Part shown: positions 41,439 to 49,616 of the stretch, in pieces
Numbering within the stretch: position 1 is the stretch's first letter
How the letters are laid out: every line of letters starts with the position of its first letter
Assembly (NCBI RefSeq): GCF_003046175.1
Contig: NZ_PZZM01000001.1
Span: 620,001-684,000, forward strand
Length of the DNA stretch: 64,000 bases
From: Bosea sp. 124
GTDB taxonomy: Bacteria > Pseudomonadota > Alphaproteobacteria > Rhizobiales > Beijerinckiaceae
Reading direction: 5' to 3'
Made by a program: the position numbers and the translations under genes
The notes under the pieces: generated by a model
What the model was told of the DNA's origin: nothing
Databases searched by the model: none
The model's input: the letters and a program-made list of their open reading frames with translations, nothing else

Positions 41439-42410
41439 TTACTTGATCGCCTGGATGCGATCCCAATCGGCCTTGCGATAGCCGAATTGCTCGAAGGTGA
41501 CGTTCTTCTGGACGTTGGCGAGGAAGTCCGCCTTGTCGACCTCGGTCACGGTCAAGCCCTTGTCCTTGAAGAACTGGACCAGCTTGACCTCGTCGGCCTG
41601 GATCTTCTTGGTGGCGCGGGCGGAAGCCTCCTGCGCGACCTCGGTGAAGATCTTGCGGTCCTCGGGCGAGAGCTTGTCCCAGAGCTGCTTGGCGACGACC
41701 GTGTTGAGATGGTCGACGATGTGGCCGGTCAGAACGATGTGCTTCTGGACCTCGTAGAACTTCTTGGCCTCGATCGTGGTCAGCGGGTTCTCCTGCGCCT
41801 CGACGGTGCCGTTCTGGAGCGCGAGATAAACCTCGGCGAAGGCGATCGGGGCGGTGTTGGCGCCGCAGGCGCGCGGCATGGCGAGATAGGCCGGCACGTC
41901 GGGCACGCGGATCTTGAGGCCCTTCATGTCGGCGCAGCTCTTGATCGGCTTGTTCGAAGTGGTGTGGCGGGTGCCGTAATAGGTCACCGAGACGATCTGG
42001 TGGCCGCTCTTCTCCTGGTAGCCCTTGGCCATGTCGGTGAAGACGTCGCTCTTGGTGTAGGCGAGCAGATGGTCGGGTCCGCGGAAGGTGAAGGGGTAAT
42101 AGGTCACCCCGATCGGCGGGAAGGCGCGCGCAGCGAAGCTCGACCCCGAGATGATGATGTCGACGGTGCCGAGCGTCAGGCCCTGGTTGATGTCGGTTTC
42201 CTTGCCGAGCTGCGAGGCCGGATAGACCGTGATCTCGTACTTGCCATTGGTGCGCTTCTTGAACTCGTCGGCCGCCCAGACCGATTCCGTGTGGAACGGC
42301 TCGGAGGTCTCGTAGACATGCGCCCATTTCAGCTTGGTCTGTGCCTGCGCCGGCGCGCCGGCGACGATCAGGCTCGCGGCGACCGCCGCCATCGTCAGAT
42401 AGGTCTTCAT
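41439..42410 (-). CDS. TRAP transporter substrate-binding protein (DctP)
   Basis: 323 residues from the ATG at 42410. Signal peptide MKTYLTMAAVAASLIVAGAPAQAQ, then a mature domain with KLKWAHVYETSEPFHTESVW, LGKETDINQGLTLGTVDIIISG, and the ligand-contacting MKGLKIRVPDVPAYLAM with its conserved Arg that salt-bridges a substrate carboxylate. So the ligand is probably an organic acid. First gene of the TRAP operon, downstream of the GntR regulator gene on the same strand. Confidence 0.94.
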   Translation of the reverse strand: MKTYLTMAAVAASLIVAGAPAQAQTKLKWAHVYETSEPFHTESVWAADEFKKRTNGKYEITVYPASQLGKETDINQGLTLGTVDIIISGSSFAARAFPPIGVTYYPFTFRGPDHLLAYTKSDVFTDMAKGYQEKSGHQIVSVTYYGTRHTTSNKPIKSCADMKGLKIRVPDVPAYLAMPRACGANTAPIAFAEVYLALQNGTVEAQENPLTTIEAKKFYEVQKHIVLTGHIVDHLNTVVAKQLWDKLSPEDRKIFTEVAQEASARATKKIQADEVKLVQFFKDKGLTVTEVDKADFLANVQKNVTFEQFGYRKADWDRIQAIK

Positions 42411-42485
42411 CGCTCTCGTCCCTCCCATGGGATTGGTCTTGTTGCTGTATTTTCCGCCAGTTTTCAGGTCAGTCTTCTTCTTGCG

Positions 42486-43322
42486 TCAGTTCTTTCGGGC
42501 AAGGCGGGTCACGACGCTCTCCCGCCCGCCTCCGCGCCGGCCGGGCCTCGCATGGAGAGGCCCTTCGCCGAAGCTCTGTGAAAAGCGCTCCTGCGAGCGC
42601 TGCAGGTGACGGCGCATGGCCGCCTGCGCGCCATCGCTCTGTCCCGCCGCAATCGCGTCGCGAATCTCGTGGTGCTCGGCCACCGCCTCGCGCCAGGATT
42701 CGGCGTTCTCGAAATAGCTCGCGAGCTGGCGAAAATACGGGTTGATGCGCTGGTCGAACAGCATGCCGACGAAGCGCGCCAGCACCGCATTGCCGAGGGT
42801 CGAGGCGATGGCGACATGAAACGAACGGTCGAGCGCGACCAGTTCGTCGCTGGACAGACCGGGCAGCTCCATCCGGGCGAGGATGTCGTCGAGCGTCGCC
42901 ACGTCATCCGGGCGTGCCGAGCTGCCGGCCTCGGCGCAGACCGCGCTCTCGACCAGTTCGCGCGCCTTCAGCACCTCGAAGGGCCCTTCCGGGGCCTCGT
43001 CGGCAACGGGAAGCAGGGTCGGCTGACCGGCGGGCCGGTCGACAACATAGACGCCGGAGCCCATGCGGATGCGCACGCGGCCCTCGACCTCGAGCGCGAT
43101 CAGGGCTTCGCGGACGGAGGGGCGCGACACGCCGAGCTTTTCTGCCAGCTCGCGCTCGGGCGGCAGTCGGCCGCCGACCGGATACTCGCGCCGATCGATA
43201 AGATGGCGGAGCTGGTCGGCGATCTGGCGATACAGACGTGGCGACTCGACAGCCTCGAGCGGCACAGCTTGCTCCCGGTTTCCATCCCCCGGCTCCCGTG
43301 ACCGGAAGCTCGCTTTGGCCAT
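42486..43322 (-). CDS. FadR-type GntR transcriptional regulator (FCD domain)
   Basis: 278 residues from the ATG at 43322 (MAKASFRS). The winged helix-turn-helix spans about residues 30-95 (GGRLPPERELAEKLGVSRPS, VREALIALEVEGRVRIRMGSG). The C-terminal FCD domain (VLKARELVESAVCAEAG, LDRSFHVAIASTLGN, EHHEIRDAIAAG) has the Asp/His residues that bind metal and a carboxylate ligand. It lies 75 bp upstream of the TRAP operon and probably controls it in response to its substrate. A candidate operator lies at its start. Confidence 0.92.
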   Translation of the reverse strand: MAKASFRSREPGDGNREQAVPLEAVESPRLYRQIADQLRHLIDRREYPVGGRLPPERELAEKLGVSRPSVREALIALEVEGRVRIRMGSGVYVVDRPAGQPTLLPVADEAPEGPFEVLKARELVESAVCAEAGSSARPDDVATLDDILARMELPGLSSDELVALDRSFHVAIASTLGNAVLARFVGMLFDQRINPYFRQLASYFENAESWREAVAEHHEIRDAIAAGQSDGAQAAMRRHLQRSQERFSQSFGEGPLHARPGRRGGGRESVVTRLARKN

Positions 43323-43323
43323 G

Positions 43324-43334
43324 TGGTCAGGCCA
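43324..43334. promoter_or_regulatory. Candidate GntR/FadR-family operator
   Basis: TGGTCAGGCCA, immediately upstream of the GntR gene start, matches the FadR-subfamily consensus TGGTC-N-GACCA at all but one position. Its location overlapping the translation start region would suit autorepression. Only one copy was noticed. Confidence 0.45.
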
Positions 43335-43406
43335 ATTGAGGCAGAAACAAGCATCATCCCGGCAGGCTGTCAATCGGCCCGCAGGTTCGGCGCTCCGATG
43401 CGTCGT

Positions 43407-44186
43407 TCAGTGAGGGCTCGCCATCACCTCGGCGCGGATTTCCTCGACGAGGCGCTCCTTGAGCGCGACGAATTCCGGGGTCGTCTTGATGGTGTAAGGC
43501 CGCGGATGGGGCAGATCGACGGCGATGTCGGCCTTGATCCGGCCAGGCCGCGCGCTCATCACCACGACGCGCGAGCCGACGAAGATCGCCTCCTCGATAT
43601 CGTGGGTGACGAAGAGCACGGTCTTCTGCTCGCGCTCCCAGATGCCGAGCAGCATCTCCTGCATCAGCGCGCGGGTCTGGTTGTCGAGGGCGCCGAAGGG
43701 CTCGTCGAGCAGCAGGATCTTGGGATCGTTGGCGAGCGCGCGGGCGATCGCGGTGCGCTGCTGCATGCCCCCCGAAAGCTGCTTGGGAAAATGGTCGACG
43801 AAGCTCGATAGTCCGACCCTGTCTGCCCATTTGCGGGCGATATCGAGCCGTTCGCGCTCGGGCACGCCCTTCTCGCGCAAGCCAAAGGCGATGTTCTGCG
43901 CCACTGTCAGCCAGGGGAACAACGTGTAGCTCTGGAAGACAAAGCCGCGATCGGCGCCCGGGCCGGAAACGGGCACGCCGTCCAGCACGATCCTGCCCTC
44001 GCTCGCCGTCTCCAGCCCGCCGATGATCCGCAGCAGGGTGGACTTGCCGCAGCCGGAGGGGCCGAGGATGGCGATGAAGTCGTTGTCGCCGACCTTGAGC
44101 GAGGTCGGCATCAGGGCGCGGGTCGGCTGGCCGTTCGCTTGAGCCGGGAAGACCTTCCCGACATTCTCGACAAGAAGCTTGCTCAT
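43407..44186 (-). CDS. NitT/TauT-type ABC transporter, ATP-binding protein
   Basis: 259 residues. Walker A GPSGCGKS, Q-loop FVFQSYTLFPWLT, signature LSGGMQQRTAIARAL, Walker B ILLLDEPFGALD and H-loop VTHDIEEA are all present, in the SsuB/TauB/NrtD-like form. Its start overlaps the permease stop by 4 nt. Last gene of the operon SBP-(mug)-permease-ATPase. Confidence 0.93.
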   Translation of the reverse strand: MSKLLVENVGKVFPAQANGQPTRALMPTSLKVGDNDFIAILGPSGCGKSTLLRIIGGLETASEGRIVLDGVPVSGPGADRGFVFQSYTLFPWLTVAQNIAFGLREKGVPERERLDIARKWADRVGLSSFVDHFPKQLSGGMQQRTAIARALANDPKILLLDEPFGALDNQTRALMQEMLLGIWEREQKTVLFVTHDIEEAIFVGSRVVVMSARPGRIKADIAVDLPHPRPYTIKTTPEFVALKERLVEEIRAEVMASPH

Positions 44187-44956
44187 CTTTGCGCCCAGGG
44201 GAAGAGGCGCTGATTGACCGCCTTGAACAGGAAATCCGAGACCAGCCCGATCAGGCCGATGACGATGATGCCGAAGATGATCTGCCCGGTGTTCAACAGG
44301 GCCTGGCTGTCGGTGATCATGTGGCCGATGCCGGAGGACGAGCCGATCAGCTCGGCGACGATGACATAGGTCCAGGCCCAGCCGAGGACGAGGCGGAAGA
44401 TTTCGGCGATCTCGGGCGCCGCGTTGGGCAGCAGCACGCGGCGCACAACCGAGGTGTCGGTCGCGCCCAGCGTGTAGGCGGCATCAACCAGATCACGCCG
44501 GATCGAGCCGACCGCGACCGCGATCATCAAGATGAGCTGGAAGACCGAGCCGATGAAGATGACGAGCAGCTTCTGCGCCTCGCCGATGCCGGCCCACAGG
44601 ATCAGCAGCGGGATGAAGGCCGAGGCCGGCAAATAGCGCGCGAAGGAGACGAAGGGCTCGAGGAAGGCCTCGATCGGCTTGTAGGCGCCCATCATGATGC
44701 CGAGCGGCAGCGCGACCAGCACCGCCAGCACGAAGCCGCCGACGACACGCCAGATCGTCATGCCGATGTCGAAGGCGAAGCCATACTGGACCAGCAGGTT
44801 GTAACCTTCCCGCACCATGGTGATGGGGTCGGCCAGGAACAGCCGCTGGACATAGCCGCCGAAGGTCGCGACCGACCAGAGCGCGACGAACAACGCGAAG
44901 AAGGCGATGCCGTACCCCACGCGAGCGGGGGCAGAAACCGGCTGGAGGGGTCTCAT
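44183..44956 (-). CDS. NitT/TauT-type ABC transporter permease
   Basis: 257 residues from the ATG at 44956, which overlaps the glycosylase stop (ATGA). Six membrane segments; the EAA loop reads DAAYTLGATDTSVVRRVLLPNA, and GWAWTYVIVAELIGSSSGIGHMI is typical of SsuC/TauC-type permeases. Inner-membrane channel of the importer. Confidence 0.93.
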   Translation of the reverse strand: MRPLQPVSAPARVGYGIAFFALFVALWSVATFGGYVQRLFLADPITMVREGYNLLVQYGFAFDIGMTIWRVVGGFVLAVLVALPLGIMMGAYKPIEAFLEPFVSFARYLPASAFIPLLILWAGIGEAQKLLVIFIGSVFQLILMIAVAVGSIRRDLVDAAYTLGATDTSVVRRVLLPNAAPEIAEIFRLVLGWAWTYVIVAELIGSSSGIGHMITDSQALLNTGQIIFGIIVIGLIGLVSDFLFKAVNQRLFPWAQR

Positions 44957-45498
44957 GAGCGCGGTGCCTCGCGGTTCAGGACGGCGGCCAGATTCCGCCA
45001 CGGCGCGAGCGACCAGAAGCCGGAGGCGGCGCCGGATGTCGAGGGCAGGACGAACACGGATGCGCCCTCCATCCGCGCCTGCCACAAGCCGTAAGGCAGG
45101 GTGCTATCTCGCAAGCCGAGCACGGCCTGTGCCGCGCGCTTGCCGTTGAAAGCGATCACGGCCGGAGCAAAGGATCTCATCTTCTCTTTGAAACCTTCGA
45201 TGTCGAAATGCGCCGGCAGCAGATCCGAATCCGGTCCCGATGACGCCTTCGCCACATCGGTCAGGCCCATGCCGAGCCGCAGCAGTTCCGGAAATTCCTC
45301 CGGAGCGAGCTGGCGCGGCGTCAGGCCGACGGCATGGAGCGCCTTCCAGAACCTGTTGCCGGGTCCGGCATAATAGGCTCCCCGCCTCGCCGATACGGCC
45401 CCTGCCTGCGTGCCGCAGAAGACAACGCGCAGGCCGGGAGCCAGGATGTCGGGGAGGACTGGCTGCTCCAGCGTCATGGTCGGGCTTGTCCCGACCAT
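44953..45498 (-). CDS. mug: Mismatch-specific (G/U, G/T) DNA glycosylase, Mug/TDG-like
   Basis: 181 residues from the ATG at 45498, or 174 from the ATG at 45477. The upstream start has AGGAAGG 5 nt before it; the inner one has no ribosome binding site. The fold matches Mug/TDG-type uracil-DNA glycosylases: VVFCGTQAGAVSARRGAYYA, GPGNRFWKALHAVGLT, GMGLTDVAKASSGPDSDL and LPSTSGAASGFW. The usual catalytic GINPG is GTQAG here, with Gln at the Asn position. It lies inside an ABC importer operon, coupled to the permease by ATGA. Its 5' end lies in a repeat element. Confidence 0.85.
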   Translation of the reverse strand: MVGTSPTMTLEQPVLPDILAPGLRVVFCGTQAGAVSARRGAYYAGPGNRFWKALHAVGLTPRQLAPEEFPELLRLGMGLTDVAKASSGPDSDLLPAHFDIEGFKEKMRSFAPAVIAFNGKRAAQAVLGLRDSTLPYGLWQARMEGASVFVLPSTSGAASGFWSLAPWRNLAAVLNREAPRS

Positions 45499-45560
45499 CC
45501 GCGCCTTCCTGCGTCGAGGACGGAGTTCAAGGCGTGGATGCTCGCCACGCGGGCGAGCAT
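45475..45560. repeat. Dispersed hairpin repeat (type B copy 2)
   Basis: Same architecture as the copy at 35261: ATGGTCGGG, 5-nt loop, CCCGACCAT (45476-45498), then a central imperfect stem (CCGCGCCTT with AAGGCGTGG) and ATGCTCGCC/GGCGAGCAT at the right end. It overlaps the 5' end of the glycosylase gene. Confidence 0.85.
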
Positions 45561-45585
45561 GACGGTTGTGTGCGCCTGCCGCCGT

Positions 45586-46548
45586 TCACTTGCCGGCGAC
45601 GTATTTCGTCTCGACCAGATCCTTCAGATCGGGCTTGGCCTTGATCAGGCCGATCTCGAGCAGCAGGTCGGCAGCCTTGGCCGAGAAGGCCTGCCACTCG
45701 CCCGAGAAGAAGGCCTTGTTGCCCGCCGCATCCGACCAGCGCAGGAAGCCGGCCGACTTGCCGAACTGCTCGCCGGTCTGCTTCACATCGGCGCCCATGA
45801 TGCCGAAGGCCTTGTCCTTGTCAGCCTTGATCAGGTCGAGCGCCTCGAAATAGCTCTTGGTCAGCGCGGCGGCGGCCGTGTCGTTGGCGGCGAGGAAGGC
45901 CGGCGTGCAACCGAAAGTGTCCATCACCATCGGATAGTCGAGCGTCGTGGCGATGATCTTGCCGGCGTCGGGCTTCTCGCGCACGGCGGAGAGATAGGGC
46001 TCATAGGTCAGGGCCGCGTCGTTCTGGCCGGCGATGAAGGCCTGTGCCGCAGGGCCGGGCTCCATGTTCACGACCGTCACGTCCTTCACGGACATGCCGT
46101 TCTCCTTGAGGAACCAGGCGAGCGCGAAATAGGGCGAGGTGCCCGGCGCCGAGGCCGCGACGGTCTTGCCCTTGAGGTCCTTGATCGAGCCGATCGCACT
46201 GCGCGTCACCATGCCGTCGGCGCCGTAGCTCTTGTCGAGCTGGAAGATCTGCTTGGTCTTCACGCCCGCAGCGTCCCAGACGATCCAGGTCTCGACGGTC
46301 GTCGCGGCGCACTGGATGTCGCCGGACGCGATCGCGAGGTGACGGTCCTTCTGCGGGATCTTCTTGATCGTGACGTCGAGACCGTTCTTGGCGAAGATGC
46401 CGGCCTCCTTGGCGAGGACGAGCGGTGCGAAGCCGGTCCAGCCGGAAATGCCGATATTCACCTTGGTCTGCGCCTGCGCACCGCCCGCGGCGAGAGCCGC
46501 CGCAAGGCCGAGGCCCACCACCGTTCCGAAACGCTTCCAGGCTGTCAT
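45586..46548 (-). CDS. NitT/TauT-type ABC transporter substrate-binding protein
   Basis: 320 residues from the ATG at 46548. Signal peptide ending in GAQAQ, then KVNIGISGWTGFAPLVLAKEAG, FAKNGLDVTIKKIPQKDRH, and IKDLKGKTVAASAPGTSPYF, the usual SsuA/NMT1-like pattern. Ligands of this family include sulfonates, nitrate, pyrimidine precursors and other small organics. The promoter carries a near-perfect copy of the hut operator, so a histidine-related compound is a reasonable guess. First gene of the importer operon. Confidence 0.92.
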   Translation of the reverse strand: MTAWKRFGTVVGLGLAAALAAGGAQAQTKVNIGISGWTGFAPLVLAKEAGIFAKNGLDVTIKKIPQKDRHLAIASGDIQCAATTVETWIVWDAAGVKTKQIFQLDKSYGADGMVTRSAIGSIKDLKGKTVAASAPGTSPYFALAWFLKENGMSVKDVTVVNMEPGPAAQAFIAGQNDAALTYEPYLSAVREKPDAGKIIATTLDYPMVMDTFGCTPAFLAANDTAAAALTKSYFEALDLIKADKDKAFGIMGADVKQTGEQFGKSAGFLRWSDAAGNKAFFSGEWQAFSAKAADLLLEIGLIKAKPDLKDLVETKYVAGK

Positions 46549-46652
46549 GACGGGACCCTTCCCCTGTGTTGTGATGTCCGGCTTCGTGCGAGGACCAAAG
46601 CCCATCGCACCGCATGGCGCGGCCAGATGCAACCTTCGTTCCAGACGAGGTT

Positions 46653-46668
46653 AAATGCATATGCAAAT
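46653..46668. promoter_or_regulatory. HutC-like operator outside the hut locus
   Basis: On the minus strand this reads ATTTGCATATGCATTT, identical to hut site 2 at 15 of 16 positions. It lies in the divergent promoter between the ABC binding-protein gene (start 46548) and the ThDP-enzyme gene (start 46797). I saw the GCATATGC core only here and in the two hut sites within the window. Confidence 0.6.
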
Positions 46669-46796
46669 CCGTCAAGCGGCCGATCACCATCGCTGGGGAC
46701 AGCAATGACATTCTCTTGTTTGACAGAGACGGGAACATCCCTTCCCCTGAGCACCCCTCGAACGACTTGCTCCTTCTTCGCCCAGGAACGATCAGA

Positions 46797-48350
46797 ATGA
46801 ACGGTGCCGACCGCCTCTGCGACACGCTGCTCGTCAACGGCGTGGATGTCTGCTTTGCCAATCCCGGCACGTCCGAGATGCATTTCGTCGCGGCGCTCGA
46901 CCGCAAGCCGCAGATGCGCTGCGTGCTCGGGCTGTTCGAGGGTGTGGTGACGGGCGCGGCTGATGGCTATGCCCGCATGGCGGACAAGCCGGCGGCGACG
47001 CTGCTGCATTGCGGACCCGGCATGGCGAATGCGCTTGCCAACATGCACAATGCCAGGCGCGCCTGGACGCCGATGCTGAACGTCGTCGGCGACCACGCGA
47101 CCTACCACCTGCAGCATGACGCGCCGCTGACCAGCGACATCGAGAGCCTGGCGAAGCCGATGTCGCATTACGTCCGGCGCATCGCCAGCCCCGAGGATGT
47201 CGGGCCGGCGATCGGCGAATCCTATGCCGCCGCAATGTCGCTGCCCGGCGTCGCCACCGCGATCCTGCCTGCCGACTGCGCCTGGGGCAGCGTGGAGCCG
47301 GCCGAGGTCAAAGCCACCCCTGTGCCCGCCTTCAGGACCGTCGCGGCGGAGACGGTGCGCGAGGTCGCCGCCGCCTTGCGCAAGCATGGCGCCCGCGCCG
47401 CGCTGATGATGACCGGCTCATCACTGCGCGAGGGGCCGCTCGAGACCGCGGCCCGTATCTGCGCGGCGACGGGCTGCAAGATGTACGGCCAGATGTCGAA
47501 CGGCCGCATCGAGCGCGGTGCCGGGCGCGTCGCGCTTCCCAAGGTGTTCTACCCCGTCGACATGGCGCTGGAGCAGTTGAAGGATATCGACCTGCTGGTG
47601 CTGGTCGGCGCGCAGATTCCGGTCGGCTTCTTCGCCTATCCGGGCAAGCCCGGCCGGCTGATCCATGACGGCTGCGTCGTGACCAAACTCGCCACCATGG
47701 GCGACGATCTCGTCGGCGCGCTCGCGGCGCTGGCCGAGGAGACCGGCGCGACGAAGGCGGAACCTGCCTTCATCGCCAAGGCCCAGACCGAGACGGCTCT
47801 GCCGACCGGCGATCTCGACGCCGACAAGGTCTGCACCATCGTCGCGCGGCTCTTGCCCGAACAAGCGATCATCTGCGACGAGTCGGTCTCGTCGGGCCGC
47901 GTCTTCTACCAGCAATGCCACAGCGCACCGCAGCACGATTATCTGCAGCTCACCGGCGGGGCGATCGGCGAAGGCATTCCGATGTGCGTCGGCGCCGCCG
48001 TCGCCTGCCCAGACCGCAAGGTCATCGGCATGCAGGCCGACGGCTCGGGCATGTACACGGTCCAGGGCCTGTGGACTCAGGCACGCGAGAACCTCGACAT
48101 TGTCACGGTGATCTTCGCGAACCGGACCTATGCGATCCTGCATGGCGAGATGCGCGCCGTCGGCGTCAATGATTTCGGCCGCAACGCCACGCTGATGCTC
48201 AATCTCGACGAGCCGGCGCTGGACTGGGTCGCGATGGCGCGCGGCATGGGTGTGGAAGCAGCGCGAGCGACCACGGCCGAGGAGTTCACCAGGCTGTTCA
48301 AGGGCGCGCTCGGACGGAAGGGGCCGTTCCTGATCGAGGCGGTAATTTAA
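46797..48350 (+). CDS. ThDP-dependent enzyme, acetolactate synthase/benzoylformate decarboxylase-like
   Basis: 517 residues from the ATG at 46797, with AGGAA 8 nt upstream. The N-terminal Pyr domain has the catalytic Glu in VLGLFEGVVTGAADGYARM. The C-terminal PP domain has the ThDP/Mg motif GMQADGSGMYTVQGLWTQARENLDIVTVIFAN in pieces (GDG variant ADGSG). Shorter than anabolic AHAS, lacking its FAD-binding style, it is more likely a 2-oxo-acid decarboxylase or related C-C lyase. Divergent from the ABC importer with a shared HutC-like operator. Substrate unknown. Confidence 0.85.
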   Translation: MNGADRLCDTLLVNGVDVCFANPGTSEMHFVAALDRKPQMRCVLGLFEGVVTGAADGYARMADKPAATLLHCGPGMANALANMHNARRAWTPMLNVVGDHATYHLQHDAPLTSDIESLAKPMSHYVRRIASPEDVGPAIGESYAAAMSLPGVATAILPADCAWGSVEPAEVKATPVPAFRTVAAETVREVAAALRKHGARAALMMTGSSLREGPLETAARICAATGCKMYGQMSNGRIERGAGRVALPKVFYPVDMALEQLKDIDLLVLVGAQIPVGFFAYPGKPGRLIHDGCVVTKLATMGDDLVGALAALAEETGATKAEPAFIAKAQTETALPTGDLDADKVCTIVARLLPEQAIICDESVSSGRVFYQQCHSAPQHDYLQLTGGAIGEGIPMCVGAAVACPDRKVIGMQADGSGMYTVQGLWTQARENLDIVTVIFANRTYAILHGEMRAVGVNDFGRNATLMLNLDEPALDWVAMARGMGVEAARATTAEEFTRLFKGALGRKGPFLIEAVI

Positions 48351-48363
48351 GGCGGCAACAGTG

Positions 48364-48475
48364 TCATTCTCGGGCGCCCGCAGGGCGACCCGAGAATCTC
48401 CTGCCGGATGAACCGCCCCGGGGATAACCGGTGCCCCGATTGCGATGAGATGGTCGGGTCAAGCCCGACCATGAC
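48364..48475. repeat. Dispersed hairpin repeat (type A copy 1)
   Basis: Two hairpins: ATTCTCGGG/CCCGAGAAT (48366-48374 with 48389-48397, with an inner CGCCC/GGGCG) and ATGGTCGGG-TCAAG-CCCGACCAT (48450-48472). It fills the gap between convergent genes. The same two modules recur at 52616 and, inverted, at 59828. Confidence 0.85.
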
Positions 48476-48486
48476 TCGCGTTGAGG

Positions 48487-49533
48487 CTATCCCTTGAACC
48501 CGCCAATAAACGCATCCAGGCAATCCCCGATCGCCTCGATCGCATAGCCGCCCTCCTGCACCACCAGCGTCGGCAGGCCGAAGGCCTTCACCTTGGTGGC
48601 GATGGTGCCGAAATCGGCGGCGTCCAGTTTGAGCACACCGATCGGGTCGTCCTTGTGGGCGTCGTAGCCGAGCGCGACGATGACGACATCTGCTCCGAAG
48701 TCGCGGATCGCCTCGCCCGCCCGGTCGACAGCCGCCGCCATCGCAGCGCCGCCAGAGCCGTGGGCCAAAGGCAGATTGAGGTTGAAACCTTCGCCCGGGC
48801 CGTTGCCGCGCTCGTCCTCATAGCCGGTGTAGAACGGGTAGTAGTTCGAGGGATCGGCATGGACCGAGATCGTCAGCACATCGTTGCGGCGATAGAAGAT
48901 CTGCTGCGTGCCGTCGCCGTGATGGGCATCGACGTCGAGGATCGCGACCTTCCTGAAGCTCGAACGCAGGCGCTGGGCCGCGATCGCGGTATTGTTGAGA
49001 TAGCAGAAGCCGGTGGCGCGGTCGGCCCGGGCATGATGGCCGGAGGGGCGGCAGAGCGAATAGACCGCCTTTTCGCCAGCCAGGATCGCATCGGCCGCCG
49101 TTACAGCTGTTTCGGCCGAGAGCAGCGTCGAATGCCAGCAATGCTCGCCGATCGGAACCGACATGTCGCCAAGATACCAGCCGAGCTGGCCGATGTAGCC
49201 GGTCGGCCGGCAGGGTGGGCGGACGTCCTCGTCGGGGCGGCCGCTCCAATAGGGGAAGGTGCTCGGCCAGACCTCGGGGCCGCGCTCGGCCGGGAGTTCC
49301 TGCCAGCGCGCCCAGGCGGTTTCGAGAAACTTGACGAAGCCGGCATCGTGGATCGCCAGGATCGGCGCCGTGCCATGCGAGGCCGGCCGCTCGGGCGCGA
49401 TGCCATGTTTCGCCAGCGCTCCGAGCAGGCGCGCCGTGCGCTCCGGCAGATCCTTCGGCGCGACGACGCGACCAAAGCGCATATACTGCCGGGGATCGTG
49501 CAGCGACTGGTCGGGATGATAGAAGGCACGCAT
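48487..49533 (-). CDS. Histone deacetylase / acetylpolyamine amidohydrolase family protein
   Basis: 348 residues from the ATG at 49533 (MRAFYHPDQ, the conserved family start). Zn-dependent arginase/deacetylase fold: RPSGHHARADRATGFCYLNN with the catalytic His pair, ILDVDAHHGDGTQQIFY with Asp and His metal ligands, and SVHADPSNYYPFYTG. VVIVALGYDAHKDDP carries the third metal Asp and LVVQEGGYAIE the terminal GGY. It probably deacetylates a small substrate such as an acetylpolyamine in the cytoplasm. Monocistronic. Confidence 0.93.
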   Translation of the reverse strand: MRAFYHPDQSLHDPRQYMRFGRVVAPKDLPERTARLLGALAKHGIAPERPASHGTAPILAIHDAGFVKFLETAWARWQELPAERGPEVWPSTFPYWSGRPDEDVRPPCRPTGYIGQLGWYLGDMSVPIGEHCWHSTLLSAETAVTAADAILAGEKAVYSLCRPSGHHARADRATGFCYLNNTAIAAQRLRSSFRKVAILDVDAHHGDGTQQIFYRRNDVLTISVHADPSNYYPFYTGYEDERGNGPGEGFNLNLPLAHGSGGAAMAAAVDRAGEAIRDFGADVVIVALGYDAHKDDPIGVLKLDAADFGTIATKVKAFGLPTLVVQEGGYAIEAIGDCLDAFIGGFKG

Positions 49534-49616
49534 GGCTCGAAGGCTCTCCTGCAACGGGCAAATCTGCCGCCCGAAGACGGGCGGGCCATCAAGCTAGCAA
49601 AGCCCGGGCCGGCGCG

